Source: Acanthamoeba lenticulata (lineage: Eukaryota; Discosea; Longamoebia; Acanthamoebidae). From it: 26,380 nucleotides of DNA. The notes beneath the pieces are model-generated. The model searched no databases and was not told the origin of the DNA. It saw nothing but the letters and a program-made list of their open reading frames with translations. Below are positions 1-9,952 of this stretch, piece by piece. Where the stretch lies: positions 1-26,380 of the forward strand of contig NAVB01000527.1 in NCBI GenBank assembly GCA_002179805.1, in the 5' to 3' direction. Numbering within the stretch: position 1 is the stretch's first letter; every line of letters begins with the position of its first letter. Both the position numbers and the translations under genes were made by a program.

Positions 1-500
1 CTCATCCAGTCGGGCCCGTATATCTTTCGAGATGTTGAGCATCTCTTCAAATCTGCGCGCACCTGCACAACCAACCTCAGTCCCGTCAACTCATCGGACC
101 ACAGAGCGTGCATAGATGACTTGTTGTCAGTCGCTGACGCACCGCGGAAGTAAATCCAGTGCCAGACCTGCTTGAGGCGGAAGCGCTCCAGGCCCAGGTC
201 GCCGTCAACAAGCTCGGCCTTGAGCTCGTCTCGGGTGAGACCCACCAGATTCTTCTTGCCTGATTGTGCCGTCTGACAGGCCGAGGCCTGTAAAGTCGCT
301 TCCCTCTTGCCGCTTCCGGCCAACACGGGGGACTCCTCCAGTTCCGGAGGAGTCGAGTTCAATTGTGCCGATTTGCCAGCATGGTTCCGGCAACGAACAG
401 ACGAGAGCAAGGTCGTAGGGCACGCAAGCGTGTGCGACGTGCAACGTTGTCCGAAGGATGCCACCGCACGAAGTGTTTGCGATTCGAGCCGTGCCCTCAT
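1..500 (-). CDS. RlmN-like radical-SAM rRNA adenine-C2 methyltransferase, N-terminal part (gene runs off the left edge)
   Basis: Two exons are visible: 500-143 and 62-1. They join across an 80-nt intron (donor GTGCGT, acceptor GTGCAG). The frame is open from the ATG at 498-500. The first ~45 residues are rich in Arg, Ser, Ala and Thr with almost no acidic residues, like a mitochondrial targeting peptide. They are followed by the RlmN N-terminal module: NLVGLTRDEL, then FRLKQVWHWIYFRG, and after the intron FEEMLNISKDIRARL. This matches the family pattern of a Leu-rich helix, FR..Q...W.Y..G and F..M.N.SK..R..L. RlmN methylates C2 of A2503 in large-subunit rRNA and, in bacteria, also tRNA A37. 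The radical-SAM CxxxCxxC centre lies beyond the window and cannot be checked. The gene is divergent from the cytochrome b5 gene, sharing a 154-bp upstream region. Family call strong; mitochondrial location inferred. Confidence 0.82.
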   Translation of the reverse strand, partial: MRARLESQTLRAVASFGQRCTSHTLACPTTLLSSVRCRNHAGKSAQLNSTPPELEESPVLAGSGKREATLQASACQTAQSGKKNLVGLTRDELKAELVDGDLGLERFRLKQVWHWIYFRGASATDNKSSMHALWSDELTGLRLVVQVRADLKRCSTSRKIYGPDWM

Positions 501-654
501 CTTGTGCCGCTAAAAGAAAACGAGCCTTTTCTTCCACTTTTTCCCTCAAAGGGCCAGCGGGAACTCCTGCGGCTCCGGCTTCGTTCTTTTGATACTCTTC
601 TTTCGCGTTGCGATTTGTTGACGAACCCAACAAATAGAACGAAAGACATCCATT
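501..654. promoter_or_regulatory. Short divergent intergenic region (shared promoter candidate)
   Basis: Only 154 bp separate the start codons of the RlmN-like gene (leftward) and the cytochrome b5 gene (rightward), so both promoters must lie in or overlap this stretch. I see no clear TATA box. The role is inferred from position alone. Confidence 0.45.
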
Positions 655-1367
655 ATGTCCAAGTCATACAGCCGGGACGAAGTTGCAAAGCACAACAAGA
701 TGGACGACCTTGTACACTCCCCCCTCTCTTTTCTCCTCGTCGCTTCTCTCACTCCCTTGTGCTGCTCCCGCCTCGCTTGTCATCACCGCATTGTTGCATT
801 TCCGCCTACGATAGTGGACCATCTACAAGGGCAAGGTCTACGACATAACTGCTTTTCTGGGTACATGGCTGCCTTTTCTTGGCTCTTTTTCTTTCTCTTT
901 TCTTTTAGTGCTTCCTTTTAAAGGAAGAAGCAGCGGCGTTACGTTGAGACACCTCAACGAGATGGCAATGCCCACAAAAGGCAAAGTCTCGCTGGGTTTT
1001 GCTGTTTGGGTGCACCCGTGCCCAAATCTCACCAGAACTAGAACTGATTGTGCTTTATCTCTCGGGCGCGTGCGTGCTAGACGAACACCCAGGAGGGGAC
1101 GTCCTGCTGGTGAGAATAGCCCTCGTCTCCACTTGACGACGATTCTTCTTTTTCTTTTTGTTCTTCTTTTTCTTCTTGTTCTTCTTCGCTTCTCCCGCGC
1201 CAACGCGCGATCTGTCTGAACGCCTGTGCCTGACACCGTGTGCTGACCGGGTCGCCGCGCAGCAAGGAGCCGGGATTGATTCGACGGACCTGTTCGACGA
1301 CGTGGGCCACTCGGACGAGGCCACCGGCATGCTCAAGCAGTACTACATCGGCGAGCTCAGCGACTAG
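655..1367 (+). CDS. Cytochrome b5, soluble single-domain form
   Basis: Four exons, 655-711, 815-860, 1081-1109 and 1263-1367, give 78 residues with consistent phases. The fold signature is complete: EVAKHN near the start, WTIYKGKVYDITAFL, then HPGG with heme-ligand His37, and DDVGHSDEA with the second heme ligand His60. The end is MLKQYYIGEL followed by the stop. Cytochrome b5 carries single electrons to desaturases, hydroxylases and P450s. There is no C-terminal membrane anchor and no signal peptide, so this form should be soluble unless an alternative 3' exon exists. The interval between the heme histidines is 23 residues, one fewer than in classic microsomal b5, owing to HPGGDVLL in place of HPGGEEVL. 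Exon 3 is only 29 nt. The start is fixed by the first ATG in a frame that meets the first donor. Confidence 0.93.
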
Positions 1368-2031
1368 TCGCTGCGTGTGTTTGTGTGTATTCTGGATTCT
1401 GTTTTTCTACGTGTTCATGTGTAGTGTGCTGACGGCGGCCGCAACAGAGCCACAACCCTCTGTTCGTGAAAAGCTACAAAATATCGCACATTCTTCACGT
1501 GCCTCCCTACACGCAGCTCGTGAGTTCTAGATTGTGATCACTTATGGGGAATATGTGTGTCTGCATTAGGCAACGTCTTGCTGTATAGCTACGAGACCGG
1601 TCCATCTGGTCCCATGGTACAGTACTCTAAAAAGGACATTTTACTTGCCTAAAAAGGAGCTTCGTCGACGCGCCAGTTAGGTGATGTTGAGTAGGACGGA
1701 TTTTTATGGATAGCGATCGCTAAAAGTGGATGGAGGTAACCGCACCTTGTGCCGTGTCCGGTAATCACGCGTGGAGAGAACGCGGCGCGACCCCTCAGAC
1801 CACAAACACAGCCTCCTGACGTCAAGACCAACCGTAGTACCCTGACCGGGAGCATTTCTGCCCTGCAACGTAGCGCCCCTTCGTCGCAGCTCACAGTCAC
1901 GTCAAATCCTGCTAGTGAGGTCGGAAGAGAAGGTCGCGGTTCAAGGGGAATAGAGAGCGAGAGAGACGTTTGTTGTTATTCGCTACAAGGCTCCAGGTGA
2001 AGCAACACGGCTGAAATAGCACGAACCGCTA
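1368..2031. other. Intergenic region between cytochrome b5 and kinase 1
   Basis: This stretch should hold the 3' UTR of cytochrome b5 (T/GT-rich just after the stop) and the promoter and 5' UTR of the kinase. Short open frames on either strand lack recognisable motifs or coding-like composition. I see no tRNA and no convincing regulatory element. Confidence 0.5.
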
Positions 2032-4569
2032 ATGAGCGCTGAGGTCGCGGTTCCCCGGACGGCTGATGCGGAAAGCGTGGAAATCCAGGCTTCCATCTCC
2101 GCAACAACGACGGTTTCCACCAAGGCCGACAACAAAAACGAGACCTTGATCGCCGCCCAGTTAGCCCTCAACCTCAAGGCCATAAAGCCCGAGGAACACA
2201 AACACGACGAACACCCTGTGACGCCCTTAGCTTCTTCACCACGGCCCCTCCCCGAAGCGTACGTTGGCCACTCTCTTCTTTGGTCGAAGGACAGCAGTTG
2301 ACTTGATATCCTTTGCATCTTTAGGTTGCGTTATCAACCGTTAGTCCAACCCAAGTGGCGAGAGTCCCTTGATGGCAACTACACCGTAACACAGAAGAGC
2401 TTGGGTGAGGGCGCTTCCGGCAAAGTTATCCTTGCGGCGGTACGGATCGCCGGCCCTCCCGATCTTGAACTTGTTCTGAAGATGTCGTCTCTCCCCCCCC
2501 CCTCTGGTTCGCTTTCCCAAACAGGACCGACGCAATGGTGAAGTCGTGGCGGTCAAGGTTGTGCCCAAGGGCCGTCTTCGACCAGATCAAGTGGAGCGCA
2601 TCCGACGGGAATATTCCATCATGAACCAGGTGTCCCACAAGAACCTCATCAGTCTCATTGAGGTCATTGAAAACCCGCACGAGATCTGCATCGTCATGGA
2701 ATACGCTTCCGATGGGTACGTTCCTCTTCGACCCAGCAACCTCTAGGCCTTCTGTTTGACCAAGAATTCCACTGCAGGGACCTCTTCTCGCTTATCTCTG
2801 GAGCCCCGAACGAGCGACTACTCGAAGACCAAGCTCGCTTGTTGTTCCGACAAATCGCAAAGGGCGTGCGCTACCTCCACCACCGCGGCTTCGTGCATCG
2901 GGACATCAAGCCCGAGGTACGACTGCTCCTGCACTAGCCAGAGGCAACCAAAGCAAACCTGAACTTACCTCGTGGAACCACGGGCAGAACATTTTTATTT
3001 CTGGTGGACGAGTCATCTTGGGCGACTTTGGGTATGGCATGCTCTACAGCAACCAACCCTCCGCCACCAGCGTAGGTTCTTTGCACTATGCCTCGCCTGG
3101 TACCAGCTTTCCCTTCGTACTTGTGAGACAATTTTATTGACTTGTTGATGACGACGAACAGAGGTCATCATGAAGGAGAAGACCTACATTGGTCCTGAGA
3201 TCGACATCTGGTCTCTCGGTATGAACGTCAAACATTCGTGCAAAACAGCCGCGAGCGAAGCGTTAACACTTCTTCGGTCGATCTTGTAGGGTGTGTCCTG
3301 TACGCCATGGTCTGTGGATACACGCCATTCCAAGGGGAGACCGTGAAAGACACCAAGTTGGCCATCGTGCGAGGCGAAGTCGACTTCCCTCCCTTCCTGA
3401 GTGAAGAAGTCAAGTCGCTCATCCGCCACATGCTCCAATTGGACTCGCGTACGTTCGACCTCTTGGTAAACAGGCAAGCGCATTTTATTGTAGGTTTATC
3501 TCACTGGCCTGGTGACACAGAACGAAGGGCCACAATCAGCCAGGTGCTCGCACATGACTGGGTCCAACAGGAGAAGCGCGCGAAGCAGATGAAGATCGTC
3601 GAGACCAAGATCGATTCAAGTGTCGTTGACCTCAACTCAGAGGCTTCTGAAACTGATTCGCCAACAAGCTCCTCGACAAGCACACGAACAACGGCAACGG
3701 AGCAGACCATGGAATTGTCCGTGTGGGCCTTTGAGCCCGTCTCAGAGCTCCTGCCCGAGGGATTTTCGTCTTCATCATCGCCTTCATCGTCGCCCTCGTC
3801 GTCCTACGGCTCGATTCCGCTGCCAAACAACAACAACGAGACACGCCAGCAGTCGTCCCTGCGGGCTCTGCTCCCGCGATTGCCCCTGGCCAAGCTGCGG
3901 CAGTTGTGGCAAGGCGACAAGGGCGGCCGTATTTCGCCTTCGGGCGGTCTGTCGCCCACTTCACCTTCACCCGGCTCGTCGCCAAAGACCTCGCCTTCGT
4001 CGTTGGCTTCGTCTCCTCGCACGCCGCGGATGTCGCCCAAGATGAGCTCACCGAAGCCGATCGTCAAGAGTGCCGCCATGGCTTCCTATTTGAGCGAACG
4101 AAGGAACACCTGCCCCGACTTGCCGGTGGTGTCTCTTCAGCAGCCACTGCCGCCGGTCGAGGTGGCCGAGGAGCCTGCTGCACGCAACCGCCGAAGCACG
4201 ACGTCCCCACGCGCCGTGCTGACCTCGCCGCGCAAGGCTCTGGCCAACTTAACGGACAAGCTCCTGTCCCCGAGGTGGAAGAACAAGAACACAGCGATTT
4301 CCTCTTCTCCGACAACCTACTCGGCGGTCGCGCTCCCACCGGCCTCGGCGTCGGTTTCTATCGCGGCTGTGACCCTCTCCGACGCGCCGTCGAGGATCTC
4401 CCGGCGGGGCCGCTCTCCCCGCACCTTCCACCACAGCGATTCGTTCACCGCCATGCAGCTTCTCCACGAGAAGGGGCGGCAGTGCAACGACCGCAACAGC
4501 GTTGGCAGCACCAGCAGCTGCAGCAGCCGCAGTTCGTCCGGCGAACATGTCACCTTTGTTTTGACCTGA
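2032..4569 (+). CDS. CAMK-like Ser/Thr protein kinase with long Ser/Pro-rich C-terminal tail (kinase 1)
   Basis: Eight exons: 2032-2258, 2325-2439, 2525-2715, 2778-2916, 2988-3099, 3162-3218, 3290-3448 and 3521-4569. They give 682 residues in unbroken phase. After a ~90-residue leader the kinase domain shows LGEGASGKV (Gly loop, about 102-110), VAVK (Lys125), HRDIKPEN (Asp220), GDFG (Asp237), ASPE and DIWSLG, closing with ISQVLAHDWV. All catalytic residues are present, so it should be active. The order and the YIGPEIDIWSLG region suggest the CAMK/AMPK-related group; the exact subfamily is unresolved. The roughly 300-residue tail is dominated by Ser, Pro and Thr with many SP/TP sites, likely disordered and itself phosphorylated. 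The 72-nt intron at 3449-3520 is a multiple of three without stops, so reading through it still gives an open protein. Related to the next gene downstream. Confidence 0.93.
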
Positions 4570-4903
4570 TGATGCGTCATTCCAGTCAGCCACGACGAGA
4601 TGCACAAAACGCGCAGGCCGGCGGAGAGTGAGAAGGGAAGGCGCACAAGCGGAGAATGTACAATAGAGGCCATGCGATGTATTATAAGAATAAGAATAAG
4701 TTACTTGACGCGAACGAGAAGGAGAACGGAGACCAGAACAACCAAGCTTTTGTTGGGAAGAGGGCTCATCCAGCCTCTTCTGGCACGAGCGATAAGCGCC
4801 GTCCGTCGCATGTCCACAGGAGGGAAGAAGTGGCAGGCCCAGCAACCTGCACGGCAACGGCTTTCGCACTAGGCCACGCGAGTAGGCGCGCAGAGAGTGA
4901 ACG

Positions 4904-4981
4904 ATGACACTGACGGGAATCGGAGAGGAGCTGTTCCTTGATCGCACCGTCGACAAGCTTATCCGAAGGAACGATTCTTGA
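4904..4981 (+). other. Possible 25-residue small ORF in the inter-kinase gap
   Basis: The frame starts MTLTGIGEELFLDR and ends with Arg, Asn, Asp and Ser before a TGA. It has the charge and hydrophobic pattern of a real helix, unlike most shadow frames here. No family is recognised. The opposite strand is open over the same bases, so it may equally be chance. Recorded only as a lead. Confidence 0.15.
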
Positions 4982-5226
4982 CAAGCGTCCCTGCTCCGGT
5001 TGATGGCTCGGACATCGGCTGGCTTCGTCCCCGCGTCAGGGCTCTCCTGACCTGAAGGAAACCAGGATAGATGGTCGCTGGTTGGTGGTTGGGGGTAGGG
5101 AGTGAATAGAGAACAGCAGGTCGCCAACGTGATGCATACCAGGACTTCCACGCCAGTTCTCTCGTGCTTGGTCGAGGTCAAGAGAAAGCTCGCCGACGGC
5201 TCGCTGCTTCCCGTGCTGAGAGAAGC

Positions 5227-5242
5227 GCAACTTATAAGTTGC
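5227..5242. repeat. Perfect 16-bp palindrome GCAACTTATAAGTTGC
   Basis: The two 8-base halves are exact reverse complements with no spacer, and the centre reads TTATAA. It sits at the edge of an AT-rich patch between the two kinase genes. It could be a dimeric protein-binding site; no function is known from the sequence. Confidence 0.6.
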
Positions 5243-5697
5243 TCAAGTTATTTTACCAACGCAAGCACAAAGGACAGCATCATAATTAAAATATTTTATC
5301 GATCAACAAAAGAAATGTTTGCCATTTTCTACGATAGGGAATTTGAATCGTGTTATGGCTATTTTACCTGTCATACTAGGCATTCTTTTCAACTTGAGTT
5401 GCTCTTGCCAAGCGACAAAATGGTGCGAGATTTCGCGCAGCGCCCGGACTGCTCGCCCGGGAAAGAACGACCACGAAGCCGCTGTGCAGAACAGGCCGTC
5501 ACACGGAGACATCTGGCAGAGCATGAAGGCCATTAAAGCCGCAGGTCCCACACTCGACTATTTTGCTCACCTTAGACGAACTTACCGACCGATCGCGCCC
5601 TGCGACACAAATCGCACTGCCAACACAACAACCCCGAAAGTGGTGGCCGCTTGTGTTCTCTCCTACCCCGTTTATCACTCCAACCAAGTTGTTTGGG

Positions 5698-5704
5698 TAT
5701 AAAT
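5698..5704 (+). promoter_or_regulatory. TATA-like box (TATAAAT), candidate core promoter of kinase 2
   Basis: The motif is followed by a C/T/A-rich stretch with no long open frame leading to kinase 2. If it is used, transcription would start near 5725-5735, giving an unusually long leader of about 740 nt unless part of it is spliced out. Assignment is by motif and position only. Confidence 0.4.
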
Positions 5705-6466
5705 TGGCATCGTCACAGCATTACCCCTCCTTTCTTCATTCAACACGAATCACTGGCGAACCCGCCCCCCGACACTCGCAGCGAACACCAACCACACCCA
5801 CTTGGCTTTGCATGCTCGCTTGAGTCCCCTTCACTCTCTCCCAGACACTGAACTGACCGGCGATACGGAGCACATCCTCAAGTAGACGGACTTACCACAC
5901 CACAGAACCCTTTTCCTCAAGTACGATCACCTCATTTCGAGCCGCTCGACATCGCCCTTCGACTCACTTGCTTCCTTCTACTTCCAGTTTCTAATCGACT
6001 TCAGTTTCCTTCGGTTCCATCTCTCTCTACTCCACCAACCGAAACCCAACTGAAGAGCTTGTTCCAGCCTTCCGCCTCTTCACACAGACCGACCCAAGGT
6101 GCGTGCGCACGTCGCCTCACCTCGCCGCCGCTCCATGTTCGACCAGCGCATGCGTGGCGACGAGTGGCTATGTTGAGCTCGTCGTCCCAACCGACGGCCC
6201 AGGAGTTGAGTTCAAACTCCTGCCCAATGTGGCGGCTGCGCAAGTCAAAAAGACTCCCAAATTTTCAGGAGGAGAGGACCGTTTCTGGTCATTTCCCTCC
6301 TTCTGCGCCCCCCCAATGGGCCCGGGTCCCGCAGAAGGGGAACCTGGTGGTCTCGAGAGCGATTGAGTTGGACTGGCGCCTCCACTCTTTTCCCGTCACA
6401 CCCCAGCTGGCTTACACACACGACTCCTTCTCCCTTCTCTTCTCCTCTTCTTTTGGTGTGTAGTAG

Positions 6467-8061
6467 ATGTCGTCCAGCATGTTGCCCCGCAAATGCATCT
6501 CGACCACCATCTCCTACCGAGAAAAGAAGGAGCTCCTGCAGAAGTGCCAGCTCAAGGAGGAAGGTGAGCGATCCCCAACAACAACAACCCACAAACCTCC
6601 TTCTACACCCACATGCCTCGTTTTGGTTGCTGACACCCGCCTTCTCCTCACAAACGCAGAAACACGAAAGGAGTCGGAAGCCCTCATCTTCCAGGTCTCC
6701 AACTTCGTGCTCAAGCGCCAGCTGGGCCAGGGGGCCGGCGGCCGAGTCTTCCTGGGAAGACACGCGGAGGACCGCAACCGGCGAGCGGCCATCAAAATTA
6801 TTCACAAGCGCAGCTCCAACGCCAAGGCCGTTCGGATGGTACATGCCGCCCTCCTTTCCTTCCCCCTCTTCTCCAACCCTCCCCCCTTCTCGACCACTTT
6901 CTTCTTCTTCTTCCTGCGCGACGACCTTCTACAGTTGCACAACAGCGATTGGTTTATTCCACGGTTTTTTTAATTTTATTGTTCCCGTGCTACGGGACAA
7001 CCAACCACAGGCGCGACGAGAACACGCGATCCTTTCCGAACTGCCGCCGCACCCGCACATCGTGCGCCTGTTCGACGTGGTGGAGAACAGCAAGCGCCTG
7101 TGCCTCGTGATGCAGTACGCTGAGGGCGGCGATCTGTTCGACTACGTGCTCAAGAGCGGAAAGCTCCCGCAGCACGAGGCCTGGAGGATCTTCCGCCAGC
7201 TGCTCGACGCTGTCAACCACATGCACAAGCACGGCTTCATGCACCGCGACATCAAGCCCGAGAACATCTTGTACGTGTTCTTTCTCCTCCTTCAGTTGCT
7301 TCTTCGCTTCTGACACGAGTCAACAACAACAACAATAGCTTGGACAAGGACTTGAACGTGGTGCTGGGCGACTTCGGCCTTGGCGGCAAGTGGTCGTCCC
7401 TCTCGCCCACCAACGCCACCTGCGGCTCGCTGAACTACGCGGCCCCCGAGATCCTGGGCGCCAACTACTACATCGGACCCGAGGTCGACCTGTGGTCCTG
7501 CGGCGCCGTCCTGTACATGATGCTCACGGGCTCGGTGCCCTTCTCGGCCGAGAGCACGGCCGACGTCTACGAAAACATCCGAACGGCGTCGATCCAAACG
7601 CCTTCCTTCCTCGACAAGGAGGTGGTCGACCTCATGCACCGGCTCCTCACGCCTCACTCGCTCAAGCGAGCCACCATGATGGACGTCCTCGCGCACCCGT
7701 GGCTCCAGAAGACCCCGCACCGGTACGGCGCTTGCTCCCCGCTGCCTCATCCTCCTGCTTCTGCTGTCCTCGCGTGGCTTCGAGCCTGATGCTGACGTAC
7801 AGGTGTTCGCGCAGGGTCAGGAGCCGGACGGCGCCCAACCTCGGAGCCGTGCGCGTGCAGCACCCGGTGCTGCCGCTTCCCGCGGCCGACAAGAAGGAGC
7901 GCGAGAGGCGACAGAGGGAGCAGGAGGCCAAGCAGAAGGAGGCCCACGATCCGCGGTCACTGCGCCAATCGTGCAACAACGGGAAGAAGGCTGCTGGCTT
8001 CAGCAAGCAGCACTGCGGCTTCAAGGCCAAGGAGATCGAGGCCGAGGGCGAGCACGCATAA
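6467..8061 (+). CDS. CAMK-like Ser/Thr protein kinase (kinase 2)
   Basis: Five exons: 6467-6563, 6660-6838, 7011-7270, 7339-7722 and 7803-8061, giving 392 residues with matching phases. The kinase domain follows a ~47-residue leader: LGQGAGGRV (about 54-62), AAIK (Lys78), HRDIKPEN (Asp172), GDFG (Asp190), AAPE, EVDLWSCG and LAHPWL. All catalytic positions are intact. A basic, charged tail rich in Lys, Arg and Glu ends the protein. It shares with kinase 1 the Gly before DFG, the SL.YA.PE segment and the YIGPE(I/V)D block, so the pair are probably old paralogs, although their intron positions differ. Intron 1 (6564-6659, 96 nt) is in frame and stop-free. The start at 6467 directly follows two in-line TAG triplets; an additional upstream exon cannot be excluded. 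Confidence 0.92.
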
Positions 8062-8423
8062 CTTGGCTCGCTGTGGCATGTGGCGAGCGGGGGCGGGCGG
8101 GGGGCTCCGCGGCGGCCTTCGCGCAACGACGGGCGACGAAGGGTCCAGCACGCGAGGCAAAGTAATTCTAACAACAAAACTCACGATGTACAGTCAACCA
8201 GCTTGTCTAGATGAGAAGGTCGGTTGAATAAAAAGCAAACCATCAAAGCATTTCTGTCGTTTCATTCCACGGATGCCTCTGTTTCGCAGCTTTTTCTCTG
8301 TCCACGCTTTGGACCGGGACAAGGAGATTGCGCCAAAAGCCAAACACCAACGCGAACACAACATCCTGCTCTTCTTCAGTGCCTTTTTTGCTTGTCAGCG
8401 ACTCTGGTGGCCTCCTCTCAACT
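8062..8423. other. Intergenic region downstream of kinase 2, with poly(A) signal
   Basis: A canonical AATAAA lies at 8227-8232, about 165 nt after the kinase 2 stop, and is the likely cleavage signal. The remaining ~190 bp should hold the promoter of the next gene on the same strand. No gene is visible. Confidence 0.55.
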
Positions 8424-9729
8424 ATGGCTGCGAGCAGTGTGGCGACCTGTCCACGATGCGCAATCCCACTGACGCCCTTCAAGATCAACTTCACCGAGGC
8501 CCTGCTTAAATGCAATTCTGTACGTTATTCCCTCTGCTTTGAATCTATCCCTTATGGGTAAGTTGGTAAGTAAGCTTCCATCACATCCTCCTTGGGAGGT
8601 ACATCAGAGGCATTTTTTTTATCTAAATTTTCTCTATTATGGAGATCCAATTTGTTTGTCTGTTTCCAACTGGTATGAGGCCAAGGTCCTCGTTCTTTGG
8701 GGAAAGAGCAAAATCCACGAGAGTGCAAGGCTTCCACATCTATTGGTTGCATTGCGCTCTCTTGGCTTTTGCTCCATTTTCTTCTAAGGGACTACCACTG
8801 CACACCCCAGGTGAGTCCTCATACTTTTGTCGTCCTTGTTTGTCCGTTTTTTTTGCCTTTCGAAGTACCACTCCCGCCGCTAACTGTTTGCTTCATGATA
8901 GTGTTTCTTCCCGCTAGATGCAGATGATGCCAGCCACTACCTTATCCCGCTTACTGATTCACGATTTTTGCCAGCCCCATCCTCTCGAAAGCGTAGCTCC
9001 CCATCTACCCCCGCCACGGCCGGAAGCGCTCCAGCCGCTACTCGCAGGAGGAAGAAGAAGAATTCTGTGGGGCCCCGAAGCACATCCTCAACATCAGTTG
9101 CCTCTCGAAGTGCAACAAATTCGTCTCAACTCGTCTACGCGTCGGTTCCGAGTGCAGTGCCGGTTCCGCAAACAGCGTGGGCAGAACCACGACTCGGAGA
9201 AGATGGAATCGATCTGGATAGTATCCTCAGCGAGCTCTCCTCCGACGCTCCCGTTCCCACTACTCTACACTCTCCTTGGCCGTCAGCCGTTGTTCCTCCA
9301 TCCCCAACTTCCCCGACTGCCACTGCGCAGGAGCCGAGCGATGGTTCGGCGGCTTTGGTAACGGCCTTGAGCGAGGACGCCCTCAGCGATTTCCTCTTCT
9401 CCGACATGACGGGTGTCGAGGATCACATGCAAGCAGGAACCAGCATGATCAGCGTCAGCACCGACAACGGCATCGACTTTAGCTGCCTGGACGCGCTTCT
9501 CGCCGACGAGCTGGCGTCGTCGCCAGCGCTGGTGGGGAGCTGCGCCAGCAGCGATGCTGACGGCCGGCCAGGGAGTGCCGCCACGTGGCGAGAGCAGCAG
9601 CAAGACAGCCTCAGCACTCCATCAGCGGATAATAGAAGAGGAGGAGGGGCGGGAATGTCGTGTCTGGAGCTGAGGGACGAGGAAGCGTTCTTCGTTTCGC
9701 CTGCGCTGCCTTCCCACCTCATTAACTAG
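8424..9729 (+). CDS. Protein with N-terminal zinc-ribbon-like motif and Ser/Pro/acidic C-terminal region; exon joining uncertain
   Basis: The first exon, 8424-8519, encodes a start followed by CPRC, KINFTEALLKC and NS before GTACGT. The last exon ends at 9729. Its certain part reads DADDASHYLIPLTDSRFLPAPSSRKR and then a basic RRRKKK patch and acidic Ser-rich blocks (DLDSILSELS, EDALSDFLF). If exon 1 joins an acceptor at 8901, the protein reads C-N-S-C-F-F-P-L and completes a CxxC...CxxC zinc ribbon (307 residues). Other phase-consistent paths use a 22-nt exon 8789-8810, or exon 8645-8810 with the last exon from 8918. The pattern I.F.EA...C....CFFPL recalls the N-terminal cysteine motif of USPL1-type proteins, but that is from memory and tentative. 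The acidic clusters resemble transcriptional activation regions. Function unknown. Confidence 0.6.
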
Positions 9730-9952
9730 ATAAAAATTTCAAATATTTTACCTACAGAAGCTCATCATTTTTGCAATACTCGCCGTTTGGAGGAAGCGCA
9801 GGTAGATTCCGGCACTACGGCAAGATTCAAACAATCGACCAGCCACACCTACAGGGCCGACTGTCCTCCGGCCTTCTGATCAATCTTACCTCTCTTTCTT
9901 AAGGTAGCATCGAATTCATCCTCGCTAAGTTTGCATCCATTGGTGATCAAAG

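Larger units (their letters stand above)
4570..6466. other. Long gap between the two kinases; no supportable gene
   Basis: The left end is the 3' UTR of kinase 1, with A-rich AATAAG-type motifs near 4685-4700. From 4750 to 5230 both strands carry open frames, but none shows a family motif. An AT-rich patch lies at about 5230-5370, a perfect palindrome at 5227-5242 and a TATA-like box at 5698-5704. From about 5730 to 6466 the sequence is C/T-rich and looks like the 5' UTR of kinase 2. A donor-like GTGCGT at 6100 and AG sites at 6270 and 6463 could mark a spliced leader exon, so an N-terminal exon of kinase 2 may be hidden here. Confidence 0.5.

Noticed and set aside
1590..1620. Short stem-like sequence (ACCGGTCC/GGTCCC) that could suggest a tRNA arm
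   Set aside because: There is no acceptor stem, anticodon loop or B-box GTTCRANNC nearby.
3906..4631. 241-codon plus-strand frame inside the kinase 1 tail
   Set aside because: It overlaps the tail in another frame; the in-phase kinase frame is longer, continuous with the catalytic domain and ends at a sensible stop.
4249..5181. 310-codon open frame on the minus strand overlapping the 3' end of kinase 1
   Set aside because: Part of it is exactly antisense to the Ser/Pro-rich tail of kinase 1, it has no ATG at the expected position, and no family motif appears. A spliced remnant in 4960-5230 cannot be fully excluded.
6103..6366. 87-codon frame upstream of kinase 2 containing a protein-like stretch (YVELVVPTDGPG)
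   Set aside because: It lacks an ATG, and I found no donor/acceptor pair that joins it in phase to the kinase; kept only as a possible hidden 5' exon.
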